Of a stretch of DNA of 64,000 nt, positions 28,511 through 37,348 are shown one piece after another. Origin of the DNA: Hyphomicrobium sp. MC1. GTDB taxonomy: Bacteria; Pseudomonadota; Alphaproteobacteria; Rhizobiales; Hyphomicrobiaceae. The notes below the pieces were generated by a model. That model was given only the letters and a program-made list of their open reading frames with translations, did not search any database and was not told the origin of the DNA. The DNA is taken from contig NC_015717.1 of NCBI RefSeq assembly GCF_000253295.1, forward strand, positions 1,054,001 to 1,118,000, in the 5' to 3' direction. The position numbers and the translations under genes are program-made. The stretch's first letter is position 1; each line of letters opens with the position of its first letter.

Positions 28511-29263
28511 CTACTCGGGCCGGAAGCCTTCGAAGATCATGGCATCTGCCCATGTTTCGGCGATGCGGCGCTGTTTGGCGGTACGGACCGTCCAGGTGAA
28601 AACGGGAAGACCTAACGTCCGGCGCACGAATTCGGTGACGGGCGTCGGCAGCGCATCGACTTCGTAGGCGTAGAAATCAGGTGCGACGGCGCCCGATTCG
28701 AGCAGATCGCGAAGGTCTTTGGCGCGGGCCTTACCGATCTTGCGCGGCCACCAGCCCGGTCCTTCATAGCTGCCGGAGACCATACCGCGCAGGATCTCAG
28801 GGGCGGCTGTCCTTATCGCGACCATAACGGCGGGGTCGAATGACATCAACGCGATGGGGCCTGGGTACGCAGCGACTGCCGCTGCGATATTGGCGATGAA
28901 CGTTTTGTTCGGCGGCTCCCACTCGCTTTTGATCTCGATCAGAAGTGGCACGCGTCCGGCGACCAGATCGAGCAGTGCGGGGAGCGTGAGAATGGGCGTG
29001 TCGCTGTCGCGGTGGCGCAGTGTTTTGAGGTCGCTTTCCTTCAGGTCAGCGACGAGGCCGCGGCCACCGACGAGCCTTTGCAATGTCTCGTCATGAAAAA
29101 CGACCGGAACGCCACGTTTGATCGGACGGATATCGCATTCGATGCCGTAACCGGCCGCAATGGCCGCTTCGAATGCGGGGCCGGTGTTTTCGATGATGCC
29201 GCGTTTGCTGTCGTGCAGCCCACGGTGCGCGACGGGCCGGAAAAACGCGGCATGATTGGCCAT
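28511..29263 (-). CDS. Glycerophosphodiester phosphodiesterase
   Basis: A 250-residue GDPD TIM-barrel enzyme, cytoplasmic since it has no signal peptide. The catalytic pattern is intact: HRG with His13 and Arg14, EN at 26-27, ECD (Glu42, Asp44), and His58 in VFHDETL. It cleaves glycerophosphodiesters from phospholipid breakdown to glycerol-3-phosphate and an alcohol. It starts four bases after the ridA stop, showing operon structure. Confidence 0.92.
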   Translation of the reverse strand: MANHAAFFRPVAHRGLHDSKRGIIENTGPAFEAAIAAGYGIECDIRPIKRGVPVVFHDETLQRLVGGRGLVADLKESDLKTLRHRDSDTPILTLPALLDLVAGRVPLLIEIKSEWEPPNKTFIANIAAAVAAYPGPIALMSFDPAVMVAIRTAAPEILRGMVSGSYEGPGWWPRKIGKARAKDLRDLLESGAVAPDFYAYEVDALPTPVTEFVRRTLGLPVFTWTVRTAKQRRIAETWADAMIFEGFRPE

Positions 29264-29267
29264 GACG

Positions 29268-29729
29268 TCAGCGCACCTTGAAGATAGCGTCGATCTCGAC
29301 GCAGGCGTTCAACGGCAGGCTCGCGACGCCAACGGCGGAACGGGTGTGGCGGCCTGCATCGCCCAGGGCGGCGACCATCAAGTCGGATGCGCCGTTGATG
29401 ACTTTCGGCTGGTCGTAGAAGTTCGGTGCGGAGGCGACGAAGCCCGTGAGTCGCAGGACCTGCACGATGCGGCCGAGATCGCCGAGGGCTGCCTTGGCTT
29501 GCGCCAGCAGGTTGAGTGCGCAGTGGTGAGCGGCTTCCTGGCCTTCCTCGATCAAGACACCGGCGCCGAGCGTTCCCGTGAGAATGCGGCCGGCGCCGTC
29601 CTTGGCGACCTGACCTGAAATGAAGAGTTGATCGCCCGAAAGAAGAAACGGCACGTAGTTGGCAACGGGTTGCGGAGCCTCGGGGAGTTTTAAGCCCAAT
29701 TCGGCCAGCCGCTGTTCGATGGAGGTCAT
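29268..29729 (-). CDS. RidA/YjgF family protein
   Basis: A 153-residue RidA-fold protein. Family features: LFISGQVAKDGAGR, the HCALNLLAQAKAALGDL helix, and a closing VEIDAIFKV. The catalytic arginine of true RidA (usually in R..V....LP....VEI) aligns with HTRSAVGVASLPLNACVEI, which keeps Arg and so may retain 2-aminoacrylate deaminase activity. It is longer than RidA (about 130), closer to the YjgF subgroup with C-terminal variation. First gene of a leftward operon. Confidence 0.9.
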   Translation of the reverse strand: MTSIEQRLAELGLKLPEAPQPVANYVPFLLSGDQLFISGQVAKDGAGRILTGTLGAGVLIEEGQEAAHHCALNLLAQAKAALGDLGRIVQVLRLTGFVASAPNFYDQPKVINGASDLMVAALGDAGRHTRSAVGVASLPLNACVEIDAIFKVR

Positions 29730-29859
29730 TGAAAGATTACTCGATGTTTAGGTTGTTCAGTAGCTTGTGGCCGTCGCAACGCCCTTTTGTAAATGCTTTA
29801 TCTGCCATCTTGTTTGCGGTACCTATAGCCTTTTCCGCCCGGAGAGCGAGCTAAGTTCG

Positions 29860-30744
29860 ATGACGACGCGTTTTGGCTACGCTTTGGTAGCGCTTTCGAC
29901 CCTGGTAGCGGGCCTTGCATCGGGAATGGCGAGCCATTCTGCGGCAGCTGCAGAGCTTGTGCCGTTTTCGCCGCATCGCGCCGTATACGATCTGTCTTTG
30001 GGCGATGCTTCGGCGGGCTCGGGCGTGACCGGAATCGTCGGCCGGATGGTTTATGAGCTGAAGGGCTCGCCGTGCGAGGGTTATACGCAGAACATGCGCT
30101 TCGTCACTGTGATGACGAACCAGGATGGCGTCGAGACGGTTAGCGATCTTAGAAATTCGAGCTGGGAAGAGGCGGACGCCAAGAAGCTCCGTTTTTCATC
30201 GACGCAATATCAGAACGATGAGCTAGCGGATTCGAGCCAAGGCGATGCGCTAAGGACGAAGGGCGCGACGCCAGTCGTCGGCGTCGATCTCGTGAAGCCC
30301 GCCAAGAAGCGGTTGTCGCTGCCGACCGACATTTATTTCCCGATGCAGCACGCTTCAACCTTGGTTCAAGCCGCCAAGAGCGGTGTCAAGATGTTCACCG
30401 CCAATCTCTACGACGGTTCGGAGAAGGGCGAGAAATACTACCTAACCAATACGATCATCGGCAAAAAATTCGGGACTGGTCCGGATGCGTCTGTCGGCAC
30501 GTTCAAGGGTGCCGATCAGCTGGCGAAGGTCGAATCCTGGCCGATGACGATCAGCTATTTCGACGCCGGCAAAGAGCACGAAGATCAGACGCCCGCTTAC
30601 GAGCTGTCGTTCCGCTATTTCGAGAATGGCGTCACGAGCGATCTCAAGATCGATTACGGTGAGTTTTCGATCAGGGGCGATCTCAAGGAGCTGACGTTCC
30701 TTGAACCCGGTAAGTGCCCCGCCACGGCGGCGCCGACGAAATAA
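29860..30744 (+). CDS. eipB: EipB-type periplasmic envelope integrity protein (DUF1849)
   Basis: A 294-residue secreted protein. The signal peptide (about 1-31) is hydrophobic and ends in SAAAA. The mature part starts with PFSPHRAVYDLSL, continues VGRMVYELKGSPCEGYTQNMRFVT, and holds ESWPMTISYFD and YELSFRYFENGVTSDLKIDYGEF, as in DUF1849. Two cysteines only in the mature part, Cys72 and Cys286, match the disulfide described for Brucella EipB, a beta-spiral protein needed for envelope integrity. ATG 29860 follows GGAGAG and is the only start giving a signal peptide. Confidence 0.9.
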   Translation: MTTRFGYALVALSTLVAGLASGMASHSAAAAELVPFSPHRAVYDLSLGDASAGSGVTGIVGRMVYELKGSPCEGYTQNMRFVTVMTNQDGVETVSDLRNSSWEEADAKKLRFSSTQYQNDELADSSQGDALRTKGATPVVGVDLVKPAKKRLSLPTDIYFPMQHASTLVQAAKSGVKMFTANLYDGSEKGEKYYLTNTIIGKKFGTGPDASVGTFKGADQLAKVESWPMTISYFDAGKEHEDQTPAYELSFRYFENGVTSDLKIDYGEFSIRGDLKELTFLEPGKCPATAAPTK

Positions 30745-30751
30745 ATTTACT

Positions 30752-31045
30752 TCAGTCGTCGATCGGGCCGGCGAGTAGCTGATGGGCCGGCGCAATCAGC
30801 GCCGGGTCAATCCCGTTCTCCTGGCAAAATGCCAGAAGAAGCCCTTCATCGGACAATAGAAACTCGAGCGTCGCCAGCTGCATCTCGCGCGAAGAGGCGA
30901 TGTTGCGAAGGTCTTGCGGGTCGCTTCCGGTCAGCGCCAGAAAGCGCGAAATCTGCTTGGGGTCGGCGAGCACGTACGTCAGTATCTGCAACGCGAGTGC
31001 TTCTGCCCGTTCCTCGGTCAATCGCGCGGGCTTCGATCGGAACAT
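30752..31045 (-). CDS. DUF3572 family protein
   Basis: A 97-residue small protein with the family pattern ARLTEERAEALALQILTYVL, FLALTGSDPQDLR and a FCQENGIDP-like end. No catalytic motif; function unknown. Typical in Hyphomicrobiales, where it precedes divK-pleD in the divergent direction, as it does here. ATG 31045 matches the usual length; the frame is open to 31135 but that part would overlap the divK promoter region. Confidence 0.82.
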   Translation of the reverse strand: MFRSKPARLTEERAEALALQILTYVLADPKQISRFLALTGSDPQDLRNIASSREMQLATLEFLLSDEGLLLAFCQENGIDPALIAPAHQLLAGPIDD

Positions 31046-31185
31046 ATGGTTACCTAATCGTCGAGGTGTCGTTAACTGTTGGTTACCGCTTTCAGGGGCA
31101 AAGTCGAGCGCCAATTCAACGGAGAATCGGTGCACAACGGCCGCAAGGAGCCTAGGCGGTTGCTATGACGTATCAGGAAACGGGA

Positions 31186-31599
31186 ATGAGCGTCGAGCGT
31201 CGTTCGCCCGAGCCGCTGCTCGGTGCGCAATCTGTCCTGATCGTTGAAGACAACGAGCTCAATATGAAGCTCTTCAACGATCTCCTTGTTGCGCACGGTT
31301 ATCAGACAATTCAGACGCGCAACGGCTTCGAGGCTCTCGAACTCGCGCGCAAGCATCGTCCCGATCTCATCTTGATGGACATTCAGCTGCCGGAGGTATC
31401 CGGGCTAGAGGTCACGCGCTGGCTAAAGGACGACGATACGCTTTGCCAAATTCCCATCGTCGCGGTCACGGCCTTTGCGATGAAAGGCGATGAAGAACGC
31501 ATCCGTTCAGGCGGTTGCGAAGCGTACATCTCGAAACCGATCTCCGTCACGTCTTTCCTCGAAACCGTCCGGAAGTTCATCGGTGCATCGAAGGCCTAG
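31186..31599 (+). CDS. divK: Single-domain cell-cycle response regulator DivK
   Basis: A 137-residue stand-alone receiver. The phosphoacceptor is Asp65 in LILMDIQLPE, the acidic pair is in VLIVEDNELNMKLF, and the conserved Lys is in YISKPIS. DivK controls polarity and CtrA activity through DivL/CckA in alphaproteobacteria. ATG 31186 has AGGAA seven bases upstream; ATG 31165 is in frame and possible. It lies 24 bases before pleD, the standard pairing. Confidence 0.95.
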   Translation: MSVERRSPEPLLGAQSVLIVEDNELNMKLFNDLLVAHGYQTIQTRNGFEALELARKHRPDLILMDIQLPEVSGLEVTRWLKDDDTLCQIPIVAVTAFAMKGDEERIRSGGCEAYISKPISVTSFLETVRKFIGASKA

Positions 31600-31623
31600 T
31601 ATTCTTCAAAGATTTTTCAGCTC

Positions 31624-32994
31624 ATGACCGCGCGCGTTCTCGTCGTCGACGATATTCTGGCAAACGTGAAGCTTCTCGAAGCGAGGCTTCAGGCGGAATA
31701 TTTCGAAGTTCTCACGGCGAACAGCGGGCAGCAGGCGCTCGATATCCTTGAGCATGAGAGCGTCGACGTCGTGCTTCTCGACGTCATGATGCCCGGCATG
31801 GACGGCTTCGAAACGTGCCGCCGCATTAAAGGTAGTCATCTCACGCACCACATTCCCGTCGTCATGGTCACCGCCCTCGATCAGCCGTCCGACAAGGTTC
31901 TCGGGCTGGAGAGCGGTGCGGATGATTTCCTCACCAAGCCGGTCGACGACATCGCGCTCGTGACGCGTGTGCGGAACCTTGCACGCCTCAAAATGCTCAA
32001 CGACGAAATGATGATGCGCGCGTCGACGGGCCGAACCATGGGCATTCCCGACGACGGCTCCCTCGCGCGGGCTCTGTCGGCGAGGACAGGGCGTGTTCTG
32101 CTGGTCGACGATCATGAGCGGTCGGCGACGCGTTTGCTTGAAGTGCTGTCGCGCGCGAACGACGCGCATCTCGAACGGGATGCGCAGACGGCGCTCGTTC
32201 GGCTCGCCGAGGGCGGATTTGATCTGCTCATCGTCAGTCTTTCATTGAGCGGCTCGGACGGCTTGCGGCTTTGCTCGCAGGTCAGATCGCTCGAACGGAC
32301 GCGGCATCTACCGGTTATCATGCTGGTCGAACCCGGCGATGAAGCACGATTGCTGCGCGGCCTCGATATGGGCGTCAACGACTACCTGATGCGGCCGATC
32401 GATCGCCATGAACTGCTGGCGCGTGTCAAAACCCAGATCAAGCGGAAGCGGCATTCGGATTTTCTTCGCCATCGGCTCGCGGAAAGCGTCGAGCTGTCGA
32501 TTACGGATTCGCTGACCGGGCTACATAACCGTCGCTACATGGAAGGCCATTTGCGGACGCTTGTTTCGGAAGCGGCCCGGACCGGGCGCAGCCTGTCGAT
32601 GCTGGTCGCCGACATCGATCACTTCAAGAACGTCAACGATACCTACGGGCACGATGTCGGTGATGAAGTGCTGAGGGAGTTTTCCGTGCGCTTGCGGCGC
32701 AATACGCGCGGGATCGATCTTGCCTGCCGGTTCGGCGGCGAGGAGTTCGTGATCATTATGCCGGACACTGATCTAACGCACGCTTATCAGGTCGGCGAGC
32801 GCCTGCGCGCATGCGTTGCCTCCGATGAATTCCGGATCGGTGATGGTCAGAATATCCGGGTGACGGCGAGCGTAGGGATCGGCACGTTGGAGACGGCAGA
32901 CGACACGCCGGAGACGATGTTCAAGCGGGCGGATAGCGCCCTCTACATCGCCAAAAGACGCGGCCGGAACCGCGTTGTCGTCGACGCCGCGTAA
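31624..32994 (+). CDS. pleD: Diguanylate cyclase response regulator PleD
   Basis: A 456-residue REC-REC-GGDEF protein making cyclic di-GMP during polar development. First receiver acceptor is Asp53 (VVLLDVMMPGMDG). The second receiver (about 157-270) has Ser205 where the acceptor should be, so it is a dimerisation adaptor as in Caulobacter PleD. The cyclase signature GGEEF is at 371-375, and the product-inhibition site RGID is at 362-365, exactly five residues upstream, so feedback control is expected. Read with divK. Confidence 0.96.
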   Translation: MTARVLVVDDILANVKLLEARLQAEYFEVLTANSGQQALDILEHESVDVVLLDVMMPGMDGFETCRRIKGSHLTHHIPVVMVTALDQPSDKVLGLESGADDFLTKPVDDIALVTRVRNLARLKMLNDEMMMRASTGRTMGIPDDGSLARALSARTGRVLLVDDHERSATRLLEVLSRANDAHLERDAQTALVRLAEGGFDLLIVSLSLSGSDGLRLCSQVRSLERTRHLPVIMLVEPGDEARLLRGLDMGVNDYLMRPIDRHELLARVKTQIKRKRHSDFLRHRLAESVELSITDSLTGLHNRRYMEGHLRTLVSEAARTGRSLSMLVADIDHFKNVNDTYGHDVGDEVLREFSVRLRRNTRGIDLACRFGGEEFVIIMPDTDLTHAYQVGERLRACVASDEFRIGDGQNIRVTASVGIGTLETADDTPETMFKRADSALYIAKRRGRNRVVVDAA

Positions 32995-33323
32995 ATGAGA
33001 CTTTAGCCGAAAGTCACGTTGCTTGCGGGCAAGCCGCAATTTGAGAACAACGCAACCGTCACGCAGATGTCAGAAAATAGCTATGCTTTTCTGTCAGTTA
33101 GTTGTGAACGCCATACAGCCAAGCTTGCGTGAATCGTAGCGCCAGCGACACAGTAAAGCAGTTGTTGCTTTCCGCGTCGTAATCTGGCACCAATCTACGC
33201 GTCTAAGTGGGGATAAATAGGAATTCTTGCGATTTTGACGTCGGCCTTGCGTGCACTCGCTGTGAGGTGACGCCTATAAAATCCCGCGCTATCGGGCCCG
33301 CCGCAAAGCCTGGTAGAGTGGGT

Positions 33324-33551
33324 ATGATCGAACCAAGCGACCACACGAGTGGCCTCCTCGAACGGTTGCGGAGGATCGATCGCGAAGCTGGGTGGGGAAC
33401 AACGCCCTCTTTGAACCTCGCCCGGTCGTGGCCAGGGTTGCGAAGCTGTCTCGGAACGATTTACCCCGCTGCCGAGTTTGCTTTAAGCCCTGGCCACATC
33501 ATCAGCCAGAGCTTCCTCAACGCGATTGATATCCGTCAAGTTCAGCCGTAA
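33324..33551 (+). CDS. Possible small hypothetical protein
   Basis: A 75-residue frame starting at ATG 33324 (or 114 residues from GTG 33207), with SGLLERLRRIDREAGWG near the N-terminus. I recognise no family, and codon content gives no clear support. Its stop lies in a hairpin at 33542-33559. It may be non-coding. Confidence 0.2.
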   Translation: MIEPSDHTSGLLERLRRIDREAGWGTTPSLNLARSWPGLRSCLGTIYPAAEFALSPGHIISQSFLNAIDIRQVQP

Positions 33552-33559
33552 TCGGCTGA
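33542..33559. terminator. Hairpin between pleD side and rpmG
   Basis: TCAGCCG (33542-33548), loop TAAT, CGGCTGA (33553-33559); a T-rich stretch follows about 12 bases later on the plus strand. It lies 14 bases past the rpmG stop on the other strand, so could end either transcript. Confidence 0.4.
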
Positions 33560-33572
33560 GCAGCAGCGCGGT

Positions 33573-33740
33573 TTATTTAATTTTTGTTTCTTTGAATTCC
33601 ACGTGCTTACGCGCAACGGGGTCGTACTTCTTGAAAACAAGCTTTTCGGTTGCCGTGCGCGGATTTTTCTTCGTGACGTAGAAGAAACCGGTTCCGGCGG
33701 ACGACAACAATTTGATTTTCTGCGTAACTGGCTTTGCCAT
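33573..33740 (-). CDS. rpmG: Ribosomal protein bL33
   Basis: A 55-residue protein of the large ribosomal subunit: MAKPVTQKIKLLSSAGTGFF at the start and KKYDPVARKHVEFKETKIK at the end. There are no cysteines, so this is the zinc-free form. ATG 33740 gives the standard length; the open frame upstream is not part of it. Last gene of the leftward run from pyrB. Confidence 0.97.
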   Translation of the reverse strand: MAKPVTQKIKLLSSAGTGFFYVTKKNPRTATEKLVFKKYDPVARKHVEFKETKIK

Positions 33741-33816
33741 GGATAGTGGCCTTAAGTGAAAAATGCCAAGAAACCTTGGCCAGGGAGCGCGCAACATACG
33801 CGTCAACTTTGCCGTG

Positions 33817-34521
33817 TCAAGGCATCGGAGGTGCGACTTTACACGATATCAGGTCGCGGTGGAAGGATGAGCCTGCGGAATAATAGAAAGGCAGGAGTTC
33901 GGCGCTGTTGCGAAATACCGGCGCGGCTTCGAGAAGTTCGGCCACATCATTAAGCACAAGCCGCGTAATGTTTGGCAAATCGAGCGCCGCGGCTTCCGTT
34001 AGCGTAAACCATCCAAGATCCAGCAGCTCGTCGTCCGTCGCAGAGCGATCGGCAGAGACCGCTTCGGAAACTGCAAGGAAGAACCAAGTATCGTAACGGC
34101 GAACGCGGCCCGGCGGCGTTATCGCGCGCGCGAACGGAATGAGGTTCGCGGGAGCTGGTGCCTGCCCTGATGCGGCAAACGTCTGCCAGGCAGGCAATGT
34201 CTCGGGCAGTGCACCTTCTTTGCCGATCAGCAGCCCTGTCTCCTCGAAAAGCTCGCGGATGCCTGCAAGCGCAAATGGTTTGATCTCGTCGGCCAGATCG
34301 GCAGGCGAGAATTGTCCTGCGAACTGCTTTGCGAAGTGGCGATCTTCGTCTTCGACGCGACCGCCGGGGAAGACCCATTTGTTGGGCAGGAAGACTTGAT
34401 TGGAATGACGGCGTCCCATCAGCAGTTTGGGTTCGGCGTTGCTGAGGTCGGCGACGAGCAGGCACGCGGCGTCGCGAACGGGAACATCGGACGTAGGATT
34501 GTCGAGTGGCTCCGCGGACAT
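33817..34521 (-). CDS. NUDIX hydrolase
   Basis: A 234-residue NUDIX protein. FPGGRVEDED begins the box, and the core RELFEETGLLIG follows after a 25-residue insert between the glycines and the REXXEE part, as in the NUDT19-like subgroup that cleaves coenzyme A or ADP-ribose derivatives. Substrate here is unproven. ATG 34521 (MSAEPLDNP) is chosen; the longer frame overlaps the neighbouring gene. It starts ten bases after the DUF983 stop. Confidence 0.88.
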   Translation of the reverse strand: MSAEPLDNPTSDVPVRDAACLLVADLSNAEPKLLMGRRHSNQVFLPNKWVFPGGRVEDEDRHFAKQFAGQFSPADLADEIKPFALAGIRELFEETGLLIGKEGALPETLPAWQTFAASGQAPAPANLIPFARAITPPGRVRRYDTWFFLAVSEAVSADRSATDDELLDLGWFTLTEAAALDLPNITRLVLNDVAELLEAAPVFRNSAELLPFYYSAGSSFHRDLISCKVAPPMP

Positions 34522-34531
34522 GGACGGCTCG

Positions 34532-34990
34532 TTACCGCGTGTCCGTCTCGGCCGGAGCTGGCGGCCATTTCTCAGGCTCGTCGAGGCTCGGATCGCCGAA
34601 GCCATGCATGCGAAGCGCCCACTGATATCCGATCAACGCACCTTTGACGCGCGGCAGCAGCCAGAGGCTCAAGATCACCAGCGCCGGCATCCAGATCGAA
34701 AGCTGCACCCAGGTTGGCGGCGAATAGAGCTGTTCGGTGATGAGAATGCCAGCGACGATGACGTGTGCGGTGATCGTCATGACGAAATAAGGAGGAGCGT
34801 CGTCGGCGCGCTGATGGAAAAACTCCGTGCCGCAATCGGAGCAGATGTCGTTGACTTTGAGATATTTGCCGTAGATCCGTCCGGTGCCACAGCATGGGCA
34901 GCGCTGTCGCCAGCCGCGCCCCATCGCTTGCCAGAGATTACGATCCGTCTGGGCGTCAGCGTCGATAATCTTGTCGGCTGGGTTGGCCAT
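34532..34990 (-). CDS. DUF983 membrane protein with zinc-ribbon
   Basis: A 152-residue protein. RCPCCGTGRIYGKYLK and ICSDCGTEF form a CxxC-CxxC zinc-ribbon; two membrane helices follow (TITAHVIVAGILITEQL and LSIWMPALVILSLWLL). This is the DUF983 layout, function unknown. ATG 34990 matches family starts; a longer frame from 35092 would add 34 low-similarity residues and overlap the end of rnr. Conserved neighbour of rnr in Hyphomicrobiales. Confidence 0.88.
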   Translation of the reverse strand: MANPADKIIDADAQTDRNLWQAMGRGWRQRCPCCGTGRIYGKYLKVNDICSDCGTEFFHQRADDAPPYFVMTITAHVIVAGILITEQLYSPPTWVQLSIWMPALVILSLWLLPRVKGALIGYQWALRMHGFGDPSLDEPEKWPPAPAETDTR

Positions 34991-35048
34991 GGCTAGGTGA
35001 TGGGGTTTTCCGTTTCCGAGGTCAAGGTGGGCCTCCTGTCCTGCGGCG

Positions 35049-37325
35049 TTAGCGTCGTTGCCCGCGGAACTTTCCGAATTTTCGTTTGCCACCTGTGTTG
35101 CGCCGCAAGGTCTTTCCCGAGCCGAAGTTGCCGGGCGAGGGCTCCGTCAGCATTTCGAAACGCAATGCGCCTGCCGAGGGAATTGCCTCAAGCAAGCGGA
35201 CTTCAACAGTATCACCAAGGCGATAGCCTTCGCCGGAGCGCGCGCCGATCAATGCGTGGGCGGCTTCGACGTGGTGATAGTAGTCGTTTCCGAGGCTTCC
35301 AATCGGAATGTAGCCGTCGGCGCCGGTGTCCTTCAGGCGCACGAATAGACCAGAACGCGTTACGCCAGCGATGCGCGCCGTGAACGTCACTCCGATGCGA
35401 TCGGCCAGGTGAGCGGCGATCAGACGGTCGGTCGTCTCGCGCTCGGCGGACATGGCGCGGCGCTCGGTATCTGAGATGGCCTTGGCGACGCTCGCGAGAC
35501 GCGGAATTTCATCGTCGGTCAATCCGTCGGGGCCGAGGCTCAATGCGCGGATCAGCGCGCGATGGACGATCAAGTCGGCGTAGCGGCGGATCGGCGACGT
35601 GAAGTGTGCATAGCGCACGAGGTTCAGGCCGAAGTGGCCGATGTTCTTCGGATTGTATTCGGCTTGCGATTGCGAGCGCAGGATCACTTCGCTGATGAGA
35701 TCCGGTACGGGAAGGTCTTTCGCCTGCTCAAGCACGCGATTGAAGGCTTCCGGCTTTAGCGCGCCCGCGTGAGGAATTTTCATATCGAGCGTTTCGAGGA
35801 AGTCGCGCAGGCCTTTGAGCTTCTCGGGGCTCGGTTGATCGTGAACGCGATAGACAAGCGGCAGGCGCTTTTCTTCGAGCGTCTCGGCGGCAGCGACGTT
35901 CGCCTGGATCATGAACTCTTCGATCAGGCGATGGGCTTCGAGTCGTTCCGGTGTGACGACGCGCGCAACCTTGCCTTCCTCGTCGAGCACGATACGGCGC
36001 TCGGGCAGATCGAGGTCGAGCGGGCCGCGGTTGTCGCGGGCTTTCGCGACGGCGCGATAGGCTGCCCACAGCGGGAGCAGCGCGCGCTCCATCAGCGGCT
36101 GGCATTTGTCGGAGGGTTTGCCATCGATGGCGGCCTGCGCTTCCTGGTAGGAGAGCTTCGCGGCCGACTTCATCATGGCGCGAAGGAACGTGTGCTTTCG
36201 CTTCTCGCCATGCTTGTCGAAGATCATGCGAACGGCGAGGCAGGGGCGTTCCTCAAGCTCACGCAGCGAGCAGAGGTCGTTTGAAATCTTCTCTGGTAGC
36301 ATCGGCACGACGCGATCAGGGAAGTAGACCGAGTTGCCGCGCAGTTGCGCCTCGCGGTCGAGCTTCGAGCCCGGACGAATGTAGTGGGCAACGTCGGCGA
36401 TGGCGACGGTGACGATGAAGCCACCGGAATTTTTCGGATCGGTGTCGGGCTCGGCGTGCACCGCGTCGTCATGGTCGCGGGCGTCGATGGGGTCGATCGT
36501 CAACAGCGGGACGTTTCGGAGGTCCGTGCGGCCATCCATCGTCGGAGGCGGGAGCGTCTCGCACTCTTGCAGGACGGATTCAGGAAAGTCCTCTGGGATG
36601 CCGTGGGCGTGAATGGCGATGAGCGAAATCTTGCGCTGATCGTCGGGATTGCCCAGGCTTTCGACGATTTCGGCGCGCGGCGTCGCAAAGCGGCCACGTC
36701 GGTTGAGTTGGAAGCGCACGAGGTCGCCGTCTTCCGCGCTGCCCGTATCGTCGGGCAGGATCGGCCAGCTCTTCAATTCCTTGCGGTCGATCGGTTCGAT
36801 GGTGCCGCCGCCGCGCTTCGACGCGCGGAAGATGCCGAGCAGCCGGCGCTTCTCGCGTGGCAGCTTCTTGATCGGCGTCGCTTCGTAAGACGCCTGCCCG
36901 CTGCCGCGGGGCAACTTTTGCAGGCGCGCAAGAATGTGATCGCCGATGCCGATCTCAGCGTCGCGTCCATCGCGGGTCGCGACAACGCGAACGACTGGGC
37001 GCTTGCCGTCGGACTCTTCCCACTGAAGAGGTTTAGCAAGAAGGTCGCCGTCGTCATCGCGGCCGGTGACTTCAAGCGTCGTGACGGGCGGCAGCTTGCC
37101 CTTTTCGCGCAAGTGCTTCTTGTCGCCTGAGAGGGCGCCTTCTTCCGTCATTTCGGCGAGCAGGCGCTTCAACGCAATCTTCGCGCCGCCTGATACACCG
37201 AAGGCGCGAGCGATCTCGCGCTTGCCGGCTTTGCCCGGAGCGGAATTCAGGAATTCGAGAATCTGCTCCTTGCTCGGCAGACCGCCATCGGCCGGGGCTC
37301 GCGCCGGGCTCGATTTGCGGGCCAC
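35049..37325 (-). CDS. rnr: Ribonuclease R
   Basis: A 758-residue 3'-5' exoribonuclease that degrades structured RNA. N-terminal winged-helix and cold-shock-like domains come first; the RNB domain holds the catalytic aspartates in TIDPIDARDHDDAV and RPSLAVRM-like blocks, with FTSPIRRYADLIVHRAL; a C-terminal S1 domain begins FTARIAGVTRSGLFVRLKD. The end is basic (GGKRKFGKFRGQRR), useful for RNA binding. It follows topA by 23 bases. Confidence 0.95.
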   Translation of the reverse strand: MARKSSPARAPADGGLPSKEQILEFLNSAPGKAGKREIARAFGVSGGAKIALKRLLAEMTEEGALSGDKKHLREKGKLPPVTTLEVTGRDDDGDLLAKPLQWEESDGKRPVVRVVATRDGRDAEIGIGDHILARLQKLPRGSGQASYEATPIKKLPREKRRLLGIFRASKRGGGTIEPIDRKELKSWPILPDDTGSAEDGDLVRFQLNRRGRFATPRAEIVESLGNPDDQRKISLIAIHAHGIPEDFPESVLQECETLPPPTMDGRTDLRNVPLLTIDPIDARDHDDAVHAEPDTDPKNSGGFIVTVAIADVAHYIRPGSKLDREAQLRGNSVYFPDRVVPMLPEKISNDLCSLRELEERPCLAVRMIFDKHGEKRKHTFLRAMMKSAAKLSYQEAQAAIDGKPSDKCQPLMERALLPLWAAYRAVAKARDNRGPLDLDLPERRIVLDEEGKVARVVTPERLEAHRLIEEFMIQANVAAAETLEEKRLPLVYRVHDQPSPEKLKGLRDFLETLDMKIPHAGALKPEAFNRVLEQAKDLPVPDLISEVILRSQSQAEYNPKNIGHFGLNLVRYAHFTSPIRRYADLIVHRALIRALSLGPDGLTDDEIPRLASVAKAISDTERRAMSAERETTDRLIAAHLADRIGVTFTARIAGVTRSGLFVRLKDTGADGYIPIGSLGNDYYHHVEAAHALIGARSGEGYRLGDTVEVRLLEAIPSAGALRFEMLTEPSPGNFGSGKTLRRNTGGKRKFGKFRGQRR

Positions 37326-37348
37326 CTTTGCGCCTCGTCGTTTTGCGG

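Larger units (their letters stand above)
32995..33572. other. Unassigned region between pleD and rpmG
   Basis: 578 bases. A weak hairpin TTGCGG/CCGCAA (33023-33039) lies 29 bases after pleD. A second inverted repeat, CAGAAAA/TTTTCTG, spans 33071-33093. A frame at 33207-33551 (or from ATG 33324) is treated separately. I recognise no RNA gene. Confidence 0.5.
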
